Source of the DNA: a virus
IMG/VR virus record: IMGVR_UViG_3300044547_000115
Span: 1-25,220 of that record
Reading direction: 5' to 3' (one strand)
Length of the DNA stretch: 25,220 bases
Both the position numbers and the translations under genes were made by a program. Within the stretch, counting starts at the first letter, position 1, and each line of letters begins with the position of its first letter. The notes beneath the pieces were generated by a model, which was not told the DNA's origin, did no database searches, and was given only the letters and a program-made list of their open reading frames with translations. Positions 4,725-14,300 of this stretch are shown here, piece after piece.

Positions 4725-6968
4725 ATGAGTGTAATAAAATATAATATGGATTATAAGCAAAAAGTATCTGATGAAGAACTAGTTGCTATGATCGAACAAG
4801 GAGTTATGAACTCTGTAGGAGATTTCCTAAATAGTTCATCTCTGGCTAAAGAAAGACAAAAGGCTACCTATGAGTATGCCATGCAACCATGGGGTCATTT
4901 AGAACCTAATGGAGTATCTAAGATTGTTTCTTCTGACACAGTAGAAGCAGTTGAAGGGTATAGTGCAGTACTTTCTGAACTAATGTTTAACAATAATAAG
5001 ATTGCTAGATTTATTCCTTTAGGCACAGGTCCTAAGGCTTATTCAGATGCCCGTAAAGCTTCTGACCTAGTAAACTACTGTATCTTCAAACAGAATCCTG
5101 GATGGCAAGTACTTAACACATGGGTTAAAAGCTCTTTGTTATGGAAGAATGCAATCATTGAATGGGAATATATTGAAGACTTTGAATATGATTTCGAAGA
5201 ATATGATGAGATTAGTCAAGCTAATCTAGATATTATTCTGGCTGATCCTGATGTTGAGATTGTAGGAGAATTAGCTTATGACCAAGAATTAGCAACCAAT
5301 GAAGAAACTGGTCAAGCTGAATATCAGATGGTTTATAAAGATGTACGTCTAAAAAGGTCACATGATAAATCTAGGGTCAAACTTACAAATATACCTCCAG
5401 AGTCGTTCCGTATTACTCGGGATGCAGACTCTCTTGATCAATGCGCTTTTGTGGGTATTCAATTCACTTCTACTCGTAGTGACATTCGTAAAGAATATCC
5501 TGATATTGCTGACACTATCGATTGGGATAGCATTGGGGATGGTTCTTCTGATTGGGCAACTAAGTATACAGAAGAAGAATCGGCACGTAAGAACGTAGTA
5601 GGCGAAGAATACTGGATAGGCGGTAACGCTAAAGAATTATTCCCGCTAGAAGCTAACCAAGAAATTACTATTGTAAAGTGTTGGTTAAGAGTAGACCGTG
5701 ATGGTGATGGTATTGCAGAACTTAAAAAGTTCATGATTGCAGGTAACGTTATTCTTTCCGAAGAAGACGTAGATGAAGTACAATTAGCTTCATTATGCCC
5801 ATTTGAGATTCCACATGAGTTTCATGGTTTATCTATGGCAGATATGGCTCGACCATCTACATTAGCTACTACAGCTATCCTTCGTGGATTCGTAGAGAAT
5901 ACTTATTTAACTAACTATTCTCCTAAGCTAGCTGATCCTAACGTTGTAGACTTTAGTGCTCTACAAAATATGAAACCAAAACAGATTATTGCCACAAACG
6001 GTAATCCTATGAATGCTGTATCTGCTTTAACTCCTGACACTATCAGTACTGGTACTGTACCTTTGTTAGAGTATTTACAGAAACACAAAGAACAAGCAAC
6101 TGGTTTAAGTAAAGCTGCTCAAGGTTTAAATGATACATTATACGTATCAGGTAACTCTGAAGCAAAAGTAAGTCAAGTGCAATCTGCTGCACAGATTCGT
6201 ATTCAACATATTGCAAGAAGATATGCTGAAACAGGTCTTAAGCGCCTCATCGAAGGTGTTTATAAGTGCATGAAGAAGAATCTTAGAGGCAAAAAGTTTA
6301 AATACTCTGATGCTAATAGCTTCTTCCAAAGTATTGACTTAGCTACTTTACCAGATAATATGATGGTTATTGCTGACGTGGATGTTGGAGAACATTCTAA
6401 TCAGAATACCCTAAAGAAAATGACTGTCGTTGGTCAACAGATTCTTCCTGCTTTAATGCAGGCAGGAGCTGGTGCAGTGGTTAATCCTGCTGCCGCTGCT
6501 GTTATTGCAGCTAAGACCATTGAAGCACTCGACTTAGATCCCTTAGATTTTATTGTTGACTTCACCGATCCGAAGTTTGTTGAGCAGGCTACTCAGTCTC
6601 GCCAACAAGAACAACAAGAAGCCCAAGAACAAAAGACATTAGCTAAACAACTTCAGCAAATGGAGATGGCGCTTAAGCAAGCTAATATCGACTTTACCAA
6701 CACACAGACTAAAAATGCGTTACAAGATAATACTAAACAGCTTATGGTGGCACTCGATAAGAGCTACCAAGAGTGGTCTAAACTTTATATTGAAGCGGCA
6801 AAGGAGGGGATCGATCTTCCTGAAAGACCTAGTGCAGAACAACTGCTACAAATAGCTGGGAAGCTAGTTGGACTAGAAGACGAATCAGGAGAGACAGAAG
6901 AAGCTCCAGGGCAACCTGAGCAACCTGAAGCAAATGAGCAACAGATGCCTCAGCAACAAATGATGTAA
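4725..6968 (+). CDS. Portal protein
   Basis: The 747-residue protein follows the terminase and precedes scaffold and capsid, the usual portal position. GAGAGG lies about 6 bases before the ATG. The N-terminal third, with SSDTVEAVEGYSAVLSELMF (about residues 69-88) and GPKAYSDARKASDLVNYCIF, matches the P22/SU10-like class of large portals. The middle is a beta-rich wing and the C-terminal 120 residues are a glutamine-rich helical barrel and tail. It would form the dodecameric ring through which DNA enters and to which the adaptor binds. The family is inferred from motif memory and synteny. The role is well supported. Confidence 0.85.
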   Translation: MSVIKYNMDYKQKVSDEELVAMIEQGVMNSVGDFLNSSSLAKERQKATYEYAMQPWGHLEPNGVSKIVSSDTVEAVEGYSAVLSELMFNNNKIARFIPLGTGPKAYSDARKASDLVNYCIFKQNPGWQVLNTWVKSSLLWKNAIIEWEYIEDFEYDFEEYDEISQANLDIILADPDVEIVGELAYDQELATNEETGQAEYQMVYKDVRLKRSHDKSRVKLTNIPPESFRITRDADSLDQCAFVGIQFTSTRSDIRKEYPDIADTIDWDSIGDGSSDWATKYTEEESARKNVVGEEYWIGGNAKELFPLEANQEITIVKCWLRVDRDGDGIAELKKFMIAGNVILSEEDVDEVQLASLCPFEIPHEFHGLSMADMARPSTLATTAILRGFVENTYLTNYSPKLADPNVVDFSALQNMKPKQIIATNGNPMNAVSALTPDTISTGTVPLLEYLQKHKEQATGLSKAAQGLNDTLYVSGNSEAKVSQVQSAAQIRIQHIARRYAETGLKRLIEGVYKCMKKNLRGKKFKYSDANSFFQSIDLATLPDNMMVIADVDVGEHSNQNTLKKMTVVGQQILPALMQAGAGAVVNPAAAAVIAAKTIEALDLDPLDFIVDFTDPKFVEQATQSRQQEQQEAQEQKTLAKQLQQMEMALKQANIDFTNTQTKNALQDNTKQLMVALDKSYQEWSKLYIEAAKEGIDLPERPSAEQLLQIAGKLVGLEDESGETEEAPGQPEQPEANEQQMPQQQMM

Positions 6969-6972
6969 TAGA

Positions 6973-6996
6973 ATAGGGAGTGAAATACCTCCCTAT
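6973..6996 (+). terminator. Perfect 8-bp hairpin after portal
   Basis: ATAGGGAG (6973-6980) pairs with CTCCCTAT (6989-6996) around an 8-base loop, directly after the portal stop. No U-run follows and the downstream gene starts 29 bases later, so partial termination or RNA processing to lower portal relative to capsid expression is more likely than a full stop. Confidence 0.45.
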
Positions 6997-7024
6997 ACTT
7001 ATACGATAACTCAAGAAGAGGATT

Positions 7025-7378
7025 ATGGAAAAGTATAAGAAGCGGTTTGAAGAAAAGATCAAACCAAAATTAGACCATGAAGATGGTGAAATGAAAGTAA
7101 ACCCGTTTAGAGATGCACAATTTGCTTTAACAAAAGCAACATTCGCTAAACAAGATAGAGAGCAGTTTTTCTCTGATGCATATGCAGATATCTTAACTCA
7201 GCTGTTTACACAGTGGTTAGTTACAGAACCTCATTGCACAAAAGAACGTGAGTACTTATACCATGTAGCTATGGCATTAGGTAGTGTCAAAGAAAGATTA
7301 GTTCAGATCGAGCAATTCGGTAAGAACGCTGCTTACATCAATTCTAAAGAAGAGAACGAAGATGACGATGAACAATAA
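7025..7378 (+). CDS. Helical head-module protein of unknown function, 117 aa
   Basis: GAGG lies 3-4 bases before the ATG. The product is almost wholly helical and charged, with an acidic tail (EENEDDDEQ). It lies between portal and scaffold, a position used in related phages by small packaging or head-assembly factors. I recognise no domain. The end overlaps the next gene by 17 bases. Confidence 0.7.
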   Translation: MEKYKKRFEEKIKPKLDHEDGEMKVNPFRDAQFALTKATFAKQDREQFFSDAYADILTQLFTQWLVTEPHCTKEREYLYHVAMALGSVKERLVQIEQFGKNAAYINSKEENEDDDEQ

Positions 7379-7598
7379 AGATGTATACACGAAGGCTATC
7401 GAAAGCTTGAGTAAAACACAATTAGCATTATTGAATGAAATTAGTATTGCGGATGGTCGAGCACGACTCCATGCCCCTACTTTCTTCTACGTAAGTAAAG
7501 CTATTGCTGAAATCAAAGCATTACAAGATCAAAATAAACCCAAGGAGACTGTTAAAGAAGTAGCTCCTAAGGTTACCGCAGCTAAAAAAGCTGCTTAA
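7362..7598 (+). CDS. Small head-module protein, 78 aa
   Basis: It starts within the end of the previous gene at ATG 7362 (MTMNNKDVYTK). ATG 7368 is an equally possible start because neither has a strong SD. The first 60 residues are helical (AIESLSKTQLALLNEISIAD), followed by a lysine/alanine-rich tail (KEVAPKVTAAKKAA) that could bind DNA or an acidic partner such as the scaffold encoded next. Function is unknown. Confidence 0.6.
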   Translation: MTMNNKDVYTKAIESLSKTQLALLNEISIADGRARLHAPTFFYVSKAIAEIKALQDQNKPKETVKEVAPKVTAAKKAA

Positions 7599-7622
7599 TA
7601 GGACACAAAGGATAAACAAATT

Positions 7623-8765
7623 ATGAGTACAGTACCAGATCTCTCTACCCGAACTGACATCACGGATTCAAACCCTGAAGTCATGGATGACGGATATGCT
7701 AACTCAGAGTCACAAGCGAAGAGTCTAGATGACATTTTACGTAAATCCCCTATGGCTGAAAAGCTAGGATTAGGCGAAGAATCTCTACCAGAAGAAGACG
7801 ATAGTAGCGACCCGACTCCAGATGATTCATCGGAAGACGAAGTCCCCGAAGAGAACGATGAAGAGTCTGATGATGTAGATGAGGAAGAAAACGAAGAAGA
7901 TGATTCAGAAGAAGATGCAGATGAGGATGATAAGTCTACCCAAGATGCTGACATGCCTTCCGAAGAAGATATCGACTGGGAATATAGAATTCCTATCAAG
8001 GTTGATGGTAAGATTGAATACGTAACTCTTGAAGAAGTACGTAAAGGTTATTCCACTGATCAACATCTATCTCAAAAAGGGCGAGAACTTGGAGAGCTTA
8101 AAAAGCAAATCGAAGTTGAAAGAACAGAAAAACTTAATGAACTAGTTCAATTAGGTACTTCCCTACATGACACACTAACAAGTGAAGAAACCAAACTAGC
8201 AAGTGAATACCATAGAATTAATGCCGAACTGCAGAAGGCTAGAGATGATGGTGACACGTATACCGCTCGTGAACTACGAGATCAATTAGAAGATGCACAA
8301 GGGAAGTACTGGGAAGTACGTAACCAACGTGAGTCACAAGTAAAAGCAGTTGCTGAGAAGCTTCGCCAAGAGCAAGCACAAGTACAGCAACAACTACTGA
8401 GTAAATTTCAAGAAGACATTACTACTTATGTTCCTGACTTTAATGAAAAAGTCGCTAAAGACATTAGAGAGTTTGCTCTTAATGAAGGCTTACCAGAAGA
8501 ATTACTTAACCAAATCTATGATGCACGAGTAGTAAAAGTTCTTGATGATTATCGTAAGCTGAAAACAGCTAAAGATAAAGGCGCTGAGAAGCGTAAGCAA
8601 GCAGTAACTAAGAAATCGATTCCTGTAAAGAAAGGTAAATCTATTGACGAGGTTAAGGCTGGTAAAACAAAATCAACAAGAGCTAAAGTTTTAACTGGTG
8701 AAGGTTCAGAGAGAGATCAATTAGATTTCTTAAGGAACATTTCTTCGATATCCAAGAAACTATAA
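7623..8765 (+). CDS. Capsid scaffolding protein
   Basis: The 380-residue protein has the typical layout of a phage scaffold and lies directly before the capsid gene. There is an acidic, disordered N-terminal region (about 54-119, mostly D, E and S), a short beta motif (IPIKVDGKIEYVTLEEVRKGY, 123-143), a long coiled coil (about 150-265) and a basic lysine-rich C-terminus that would contact the capsid shell. It would guide procapsid assembly and then leave. The SD is weak (AAAGGA at 11 bases). Identity rests on architecture and synteny, since scaffolds have little sequence conservation. Confidence 0.8.
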   Translation: MSTVPDLSTRTDITDSNPEVMDDGYANSESQAKSLDDILRKSPMAEKLGLGEESLPEEDDSSDPTPDDSSEDEVPEENDEESDDVDEEENEEDDSEEDADEDDKSTQDADMPSEEDIDWEYRIPIKVDGKIEYVTLEEVRKGYSTDQHLSQKGRELGELKKQIEVERTEKLNELVQLGTSLHDTLTSEETKLASEYHRINAELQKARDDGDTYTARELRDQLEDAQGKYWEVRNQRESQVKAVAEKLRQEQAQVQQQLLSKFQEDITTYVPDFNEKVAKDIREFALNEGLPEELLNQIYDARVVKVLDDYRKLKTAKDKGAEKRKQAVTKKSIPVKKGKSIDEVKAGKTKSTRAKVLTGEGSERDQLDFLRNISSISKKL

Positions 8766-8806
8766 AACAATTTTAATAAACAAATTTCTTTTGGAGAAAA
8801 AATAAT

Positions 8807-9832
8807 ATGGCTGGACGTACATTCGCAACAGGCGGTCCTAAAGCTGCCGCTGGTGCTGCATCAGTAAACGCTTCTGAGCGTGAAGATTTAGCAAACTTTA
8901 TTTCAATGATTAGCCGTGACGAGACTCCGTTCTTGTCTTCTATTGGCAAAACAAAAGCAACTGCTGTATTGCACGAGTGGCAAACAGACGAGTTGGCTAC
9001 ACCTGCATCAGCTCCAGTAGCTGAAGGCGTAAGCTACTCAACAGTGGCAGGCGCACAAGCCGCAGAACCTCTACGTACTCGTTTAGGTAACTACACACAA
9101 ATCAACTCAAAATCAGTTACAGTTACTGGCACTAAGCGTGCTGTTGACCAAGCTGGTGTTGCTGATGAATATGCTTACCAGCTCAAGAAGCGTGGTACAG
9201 AACTTCGTCGTGACGTTGAGTTCGACATGGTTGGTTCATGGAACGATTCAAACGGTTCAGGTACTCGCACATTCGGTGGCTACCAAGCTTGGGCTAACCA
9301 AGTAGTAGTTAACGCTGGTGCAACTGCTGCTTACACAGCACCAACAACTAAAGGTATTGGCGATGCTGGTACAATCACTCGTGGCACTACCGATGCAAAC
9401 TTAGGTTCACTAGAGCTATCTCATGTTGACCAAGTAATGCAAGAGATCTACCAGAACGGTGGTAAAGCAACTAAACTAATGGCTTCACCAAAAGTGCGTC
9501 GTCAGTTTTCTGCTAAGGCACAAGCTGCTGGCTCAAACGTACGTCGTAACATCGACGAGAGCGGCAAGCTACGTCAATCAGTAGAAATCTACGAATCAGA
9601 TTTCGGTGACGTAATGGTTGTTCCTAACTACATCATGGGTCTTGGTGCTAATGCTGATACATCAGTATTGGTTTACGATCCAATGTGGTTCAACTATGCT
9701 TCTTTGCGCCCAATGCAAGAAGTAGACTTAGGTCAACTAGGTGACTCAATCATCGGTCAGTTGATCGAAGAAGGTACTTTAGAGTGCCGCAATCCAAAAG
9801 GTTGTGGTCTAATCGTAGGTACAGGCGCTTAA
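8807..9832 (+). CDS. Major capsid protein (DUF5309 / SU10 type)
   Basis: The 341-residue protein follows the scaffold. Its N-terminal half has the pattern of the DUF5309/SU10 capsid family: EREDLANFISMISRDETPFL (24-43), then ALHEWQ-like and APVAEG strings, and TGTKRAVDQAGVADEYAYQL. The fold is expected to be HK97-like. Codon use differs from its neighbours: many AAC, TAC, TTC and CGT codons, and 28 G+C in 60 bases at 9121-9180. This fits the most abundant virion protein. GGAG lies about 10 bases before the ATG, and a hairpin follows the stop. Confidence 0.88.
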   Translation: MAGRTFATGGPKAAAGAASVNASEREDLANFISMISRDETPFLSSIGKTKATAVLHEWQTDELATPASAPVAEGVSYSTVAGAQAAEPLRTRLGNYTQINSKSVTVTGTKRAVDQAGVADEYAYQLKKRGTELRRDVEFDMVGSWNDSNGSGTRTFGGYQAWANQVVVNAGATAAYTAPTTKGIGDAGTITRGTTDANLGSLELSHVDQVMQEIYQNGGKATKLMASPKVRRQFSAKAQAAGSNVRRNIDESGKLRQSVEIYESDFGDVMVVPNYIMGLGANADTSVLVYDPMWFNYASLRPMQEVDLGQLGDSIIGQLIEEGTLECRNPKGCGLIVGTGA

Positions 9833-9851
9833 TTAAAAGTTAAGTAAACCT

Positions 9852-9879
9852 ATAAGGGGAGAGTTAATTCTCTCTCCTT
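9852..9879 (+). terminator. Hairpin after the capsid gene
   Basis: ATAAG (9852-9856) and CTTAT (9875-9879) enclose GAGAG/CTCTC with a TTAATT loop and a two-G bulge; alternatively GGAGAG pairs with CTCTCC. No U-run follows. It lies 20 bases after the capsid stop, where a partial terminator would keep capsid RNA in excess over tail genes. Confidence 0.5.
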
Positions 9880-9898
9880 ATTAAATTCGAGGAAAAAT

Positions 9899-10147
9899 AT
9901 GTCTTATTTGAGAATCACTGCTGCTAATAAAGATATTACGCTCGTATCTGAAAACACGGAAATTATTATTTATACAACACCTTATACTACTACAAATAGT
10001 ATTCTACAACAAGGTCGTATTACTCGTGTTGATTATGCTGGTACTAGTATCACAAGCATTCCGCAATATAATGGAACAAACATTCTATACGAATATGGTC
10101 GTTTATCTGACCATGGAGAGTTACAAGTTATCTTTTCAAACAGGTAA
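9899..10147 (+). CDS. Small beta-rich protein after capsid, 82 aa
   Basis: GAGG lies 7 bases before the ATG. The sequence is threonine- and isoleucine-rich and predicted all-beta (DITLVSENTEIIIYTTPYTT, then GELQVIFSNR). Its place just after the capsid would suit a decoration or cement protein, but size and position are the only arguments. No family is recognised. Confidence 0.6.
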   Translation: MSYLRITAANKDITLVSENTEIIIYTTPYTTTNSILQQGRITRVDYAGTSITSIPQYNGTNILYEYGRLSDHGELQVIFSNR

Positions 10148-10171
10148 GAAACAACAGAGGACACACTAATC

Positions 10172-10507
10172 ATGGAATATAAATCACAAGAATATAACCC
10201 GTATAGTTTTACGGTTAAAGAATCTAATGATGATTTCCGCTTGGAACAAGATATCCAAGCATACAAAGACTTTGCGGCTGAAAGCCGTGAAGCTAATCAA
10301 TACTTCGGAGGAAGTAAACAATATAGATCATTCTGTATTATCCCCGATATTGTAGCAATCGATATATTAACTAAATATCAAATTGATATTCACAGTGCAC
10401 AATTCATGGATAATCCTGCTCTCATTAAAAAAGTAAAGCAAATTATAAAAACAGAGTATCCTGAATTGTTAACAAACACTATTACAAATAGTAAAACATT
10501 TTATTAA
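10172..10507 (+). CDS. Conserved phage head-module protein, 111 aa
   Basis: A GAGGA sequence lies about 11 bases before the ATG. The C-terminal half, with FCIIPDIVAIDILTKYQIDI (about 54-73) followed by KVKQIIKTEYPELL, looks like a small conserved protein often found next to SU10-type capsid genes; I recall the pattern but no established function. It sits between the capsid and adaptor genes, so a role in head completion is plausible. Confidence 0.65.
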   Translation: MEYKSQEYNPYSFTVKESNDDFRLEQDIQAYKDFAAESREANQYFGGSKQYRSFCIIPDIVAIDILTKYQIDIHSAQFMDNPALIKKVKQIIKTEYPELLTNTITNSKTFY

Positions 10508-10516
10508 GGAATTATT

Positions 10517-11377
10517 ATGGCAGCTAAATATGATGCTCTCGTAGCGAAAGTACGTGACTGGAGTAATAAGCCAGAGGAAGCAACCGTTCCGACAAGCGTC
10601 ATCCAAGACTGCTTAGATTATTCAACCGATGAAGCCTATAGAAACTTGCGTATTCCTCCTTTAGAGTTTACAACAGAGTATACTATTACTTCTTTTGATA
10701 ACCCTGTAGGAGATACTTATACTGCTCAGGCTTATACAGTAATTCCTATTCCTGCTGACTTAACACAGTTCATTTATATTAGAACTATAGAGCAGTCACC
10801 TGGAGTAGCAAGCAAAGTATTCCATGAACATACAGACGAAAGAACTTTCTTTGATATGTATGCTCATAAGTATAGCAGAAATAATTGGATTAGAAAAGGT
10901 AATGATATTTATCTTCATCCACAATTACCTGTTGGCACAGAAGTAGAAATTCACTATTATCGTAGATTACCTGCTTTAAATACAGCATACAGTGTTGTTC
11001 CAGCTAACTACGAGATGGGTGTTGCTGATGCTAGCCAATATTATTTAGATGTAAGTAATTCTACTTTAGGTATTCCTTTGTATGTAACTGCTACAGCAGC
11101 TTATAGCACAATTGCTCAAGTACCTTCAGGAACTTCTTATGTAACTAAGTATTTCTTAGGTAAAGAAGTACCTAACTGGTTAAGAGATAATAACGAAAGA
11201 TTAATTGTTTGGGGTGCATTAGCAAACTTAGGTTCATACTTGAATGATCAAGTAATGGAACAAAGATATATGACTAAGTTTATTACAGATATTGCATCAT
11301 TAAATAAAGAAGAGAAATTCCGTAGAGCCTCTGGCGGTAACGTACAGATAAGCTTTAACAGTAATGATTTAATTTAA
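10517..11377 (+). CDS. Head-tail adaptor protein (SU10-like)
   Basis: The 286-residue protein starts with a helical [20 protein letters not shown] segment and continues [20 protein letters not shown], the pattern of phage adaptor (gp11/SU10 adaptor-like) proteins. A beta-rich middle and a C-terminal helical bundle ([20 protein letters not shown]) follow. It would form the ring under the portal that receives the nozzle and fibres. AAGGA lies 7 bases before the ATG. Notably the nozzle-like gene is not next to it but 9.5 kb further on. Confidence 0.75.
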   Translation: MAAKYDALVAKVRDWSNKPEEATVPTSVIQDCLDYSTDEAYRNLRIPPLEFTTEYTITSFDNPVGDTYTAQAYTVIPIPADLTQFIYIRTIEQSPGVASKVFHEHTDERTFFDMYAHKYSRNNWIRKGNDIYLHPQLPVGTEVEIHYYRRLPALNTAYSVVPANYEMGVADASQYYLDVSNSTLGIPLYVTATAAYSTIAQVPSGTSYVTKYFLGKEVPNWLRDNNERLIVWGALANLGSYLNDQVMEQRYMTKFITDIASLNKEEKFRRASGGNVQISFNSNDLI

Positions 11378-11387
11378 GGAGAGAAGT

Positions 11388-14300
11388 ATGGGATACAATA
11401 CTGGACCTGGCGTATATGACCAGCCTTCCCAGAATGACTCAGCTAATGGTGTTTATCCACTTGGTGGTCAAGGTGGTGTATATGAAGATGAGAATACTTC
11501 TCAACAAACAGTAGCCGCTACAAGAGCTGAACAAGCCGCTTTAGCCGCACAAGCTGCTAGAGATGCTGCTCAATTAGCAGAAGTTAATGCTGAAACAGCA
11601 GAGACTAACGCAGAGACAGCAGAAACAAATGCTGAAACTGCTGCGACTCAGGCTGCTACTTCTGCAACTAATGCTGCTGCTAGTGCTACCAGCGCTGCTA
11701 ATAGTTTAACAAGTATTGGTACATCAGTAAGTGATGCTTCTGCTTCAGCTGCTGCTGCTGCAGTGAGCGCTGGTCAAGCATCTACCTCAGCAACTAATGC
11801 TGCTGGTTCTGCTACAAGCGCTTCTACAAGTGCTGACACAGCTACTACTAAAGCTACTCAAGCTACAACAGCTGCAACTAATGCTGCTGCAAGCGCAACA
11901 TCAGCAAGTGGTTCAGCTACTTCTGCTGCTAGTTCTGCTTCAAGTGCCGCTGCAACTTTAGTATCAGTACAACAAGTATTCGATAACTTTGATGATATCT
12001 ATTTAGGTGCTAAAGCTAGCGATCCTACAGTAGATAACGATGGTAACCCTTTGGTTGCTGGTCAGTTATACTGGAATACTGTATCAAATGATTTAAAATT
12101 TTATAATGGTAGTGCATGGGAAAACCCAGAGCAAACAACAACTCAAGCAGCTATAAACGCTTCTAATAGTGCAACTGCTGCTGCAACATCTGCAACCACA
12201 GCAACAACTCAAGCTGCAAATGCTTCTACATCAGCTTTAGCAAGTGCTGCTTCAGCAACTAGTGCAAGCTCTTCAGCTTCTAGCGCAAGTACTTCTGCTT
12301 CTACTGCAACTACTAAAGCTACTGAGGCTAGTGCTTCTGCTTCTCAAGCAGCCTCAGATGCTGTATCTGCTTCTGGTTCTGCCTTATCTGCAAGCGGTTC
12401 TGCTACTTCAGCTGGTACATCAGCTTCTAGTGCTTCAACTAGTGCAACTAATGCGGCTAGTTCAGCAACTGCATCAGCTAACTCAGCAACTGCTGCTTCT
12501 GGTTCTGCTACTACTGCTTCTTCAGCAGCATCAACAGCAACTACTAAAGCAAGTGAAGCCTTAGCGAGTGCTCAAGCCGCTGCAACCAGCGAAACAAATG
12601 CTGCTACGAGTGCAACAAGTGCTTCTGGTTCTGCTTCAAGTGCTTCGACTAGTGCTTCTACAGCTACAACTAAAGCTACAGAAGCTGCTACTTCAGCCAG
12701 TAATGCTAATAGTGCTAAGTTAGATGCTCAAGGTTATGCAACGGATGCTGCTGGTCATGCTACGGATGCAAGTAACTCAGCATCAGATTCCAGCGACTCA
12801 GCTGTAGCTTCTGCTACGTCAGCTACTAACGCTGCTACATCAGCTACTAATGCTGCTGCTTCTGCGGCTACAGCTACAACTAAAGCAACACAAGCGAGTA
12901 CTAGTGCTACTAATGCTGCTACTTCCGCAAGCCAAGCAGCTAGTTATCGAAATAGTGCTTTTGAATACGCTGACGATGCTATGCTTTCTGCTAATGCTGC
13001 AGCTGCTTCTTATGATTCATTTGATGATAGATACTTAGGTGCTAAATCAGCTGTACCAACAACAGATAATGATGGTAATACTTTATTAACAGGTGCTTTA
13101 TATTTCCATATTGGTACAGGAATGAAAGTATGGAACGGTACTGTTTGGTTAGATGCTTATGCTTCTCTCTCAGGTGCTTTAACAGCAACCAATAACTTAT
13201 CAGATCTTACTGATGTATCTATCGCAAGAACTAATCTTGGATTAGGTACAGCAGCTACAACTAATGCTAGTGCTTATGCTACTGCTGCCCAAGGAACTCT
13301 TGCTGGTACAGCTGTGCAGCCTGGTTCTAACTACACAGTAGAAGCCACAGTAACCAATGCTGAGACAGTAACTATCAGTAAAGGTGCTGCTGTTTATTTA
13401 CACCAAGCACAAGGTGACAGAGCAACAGTTAAATTAGCCTTTAATACAAGCGATGCTACATCAGCTAAAGTATTAGGTGTTGCAATCAATGATATCGCTG
13501 CTGGACAAGTAGGCTATATTCGTTGCCAAGGCTATGTAACAGGTTTAAATTTAGCTAGCTTTAATGAAGGGGATACTCTTTATTTAGGTGCCTCTGCAGG
13601 TTCGCTAACAAGCACTAAGCCACAAGCTCCTAATCATTTAGTATACATTGGTGTAGTAGCTCGTAATAATGCAGGTGGTGGTATTCTTTATGTAAGACCA
13701 CAGAACGGTTATGAGTTAGACGAGATCCATGATGTAAGAATTGTATCACCTACTACTGGTGATGTTATCGTAAGAGGATCTACTGGTCTATGGGAAAATA
13801 AACCTCAGTCAGATATTAATGCTGGAACAGTAACTAACGGTGTATACACAACAGGTTCTTATAGTGATCCTACATGGTTAACTATTAGCAAAGCTAAAGT
13901 TGGTTTAGGTAACGTTACTAACGAATCTAAAGCAACAATGTTTACAACACCTACATTTACTGGTTTATCTACATTTAATGATAGTGTACAAATTGATGGT
14001 AACTTAACTGTATCAGGTACAACTGTTACAATTAATACATCTAACCTTGCTGTTGAAGATAACATGATTTATCTTAACAATGGGTCAACAACAGCTAACC
14101 CAGACTTAGGTATTGCTGGTAACTATAATGATGGTACTTATGCTCATGCTGGCTTCTTTAGAGATGCTTCTGATGGATACTGGAAAGTATACAAAGGTTA
14201 TACTCCTGAGCCTGATGCTTCTGCTTATATCGATACAAGCCATGCTTCATTTGCTTTGGCAGATATTCAAGCAGCTAACTTCAGAGGTGCTTTAGTAGGT

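Noticed and set aside
4678-4728. 16-codon ORF ending over the portal start as a leader peptide
   Set aside because: It has no SD, and the overlap with the portal ATG can arise by chance.
7595-7999. Minus-strand serine-rich ORF
   Set aside because: It is antisense to the acidic region of the scaffold gene, where GAA/GAT codons read as TTC/ATC and serine codons.
11500-13010. CRISPR-like array
   Set aside because: Repeats are irregular, in frame, and encode low-complexity fibre sequence without unique spacers.
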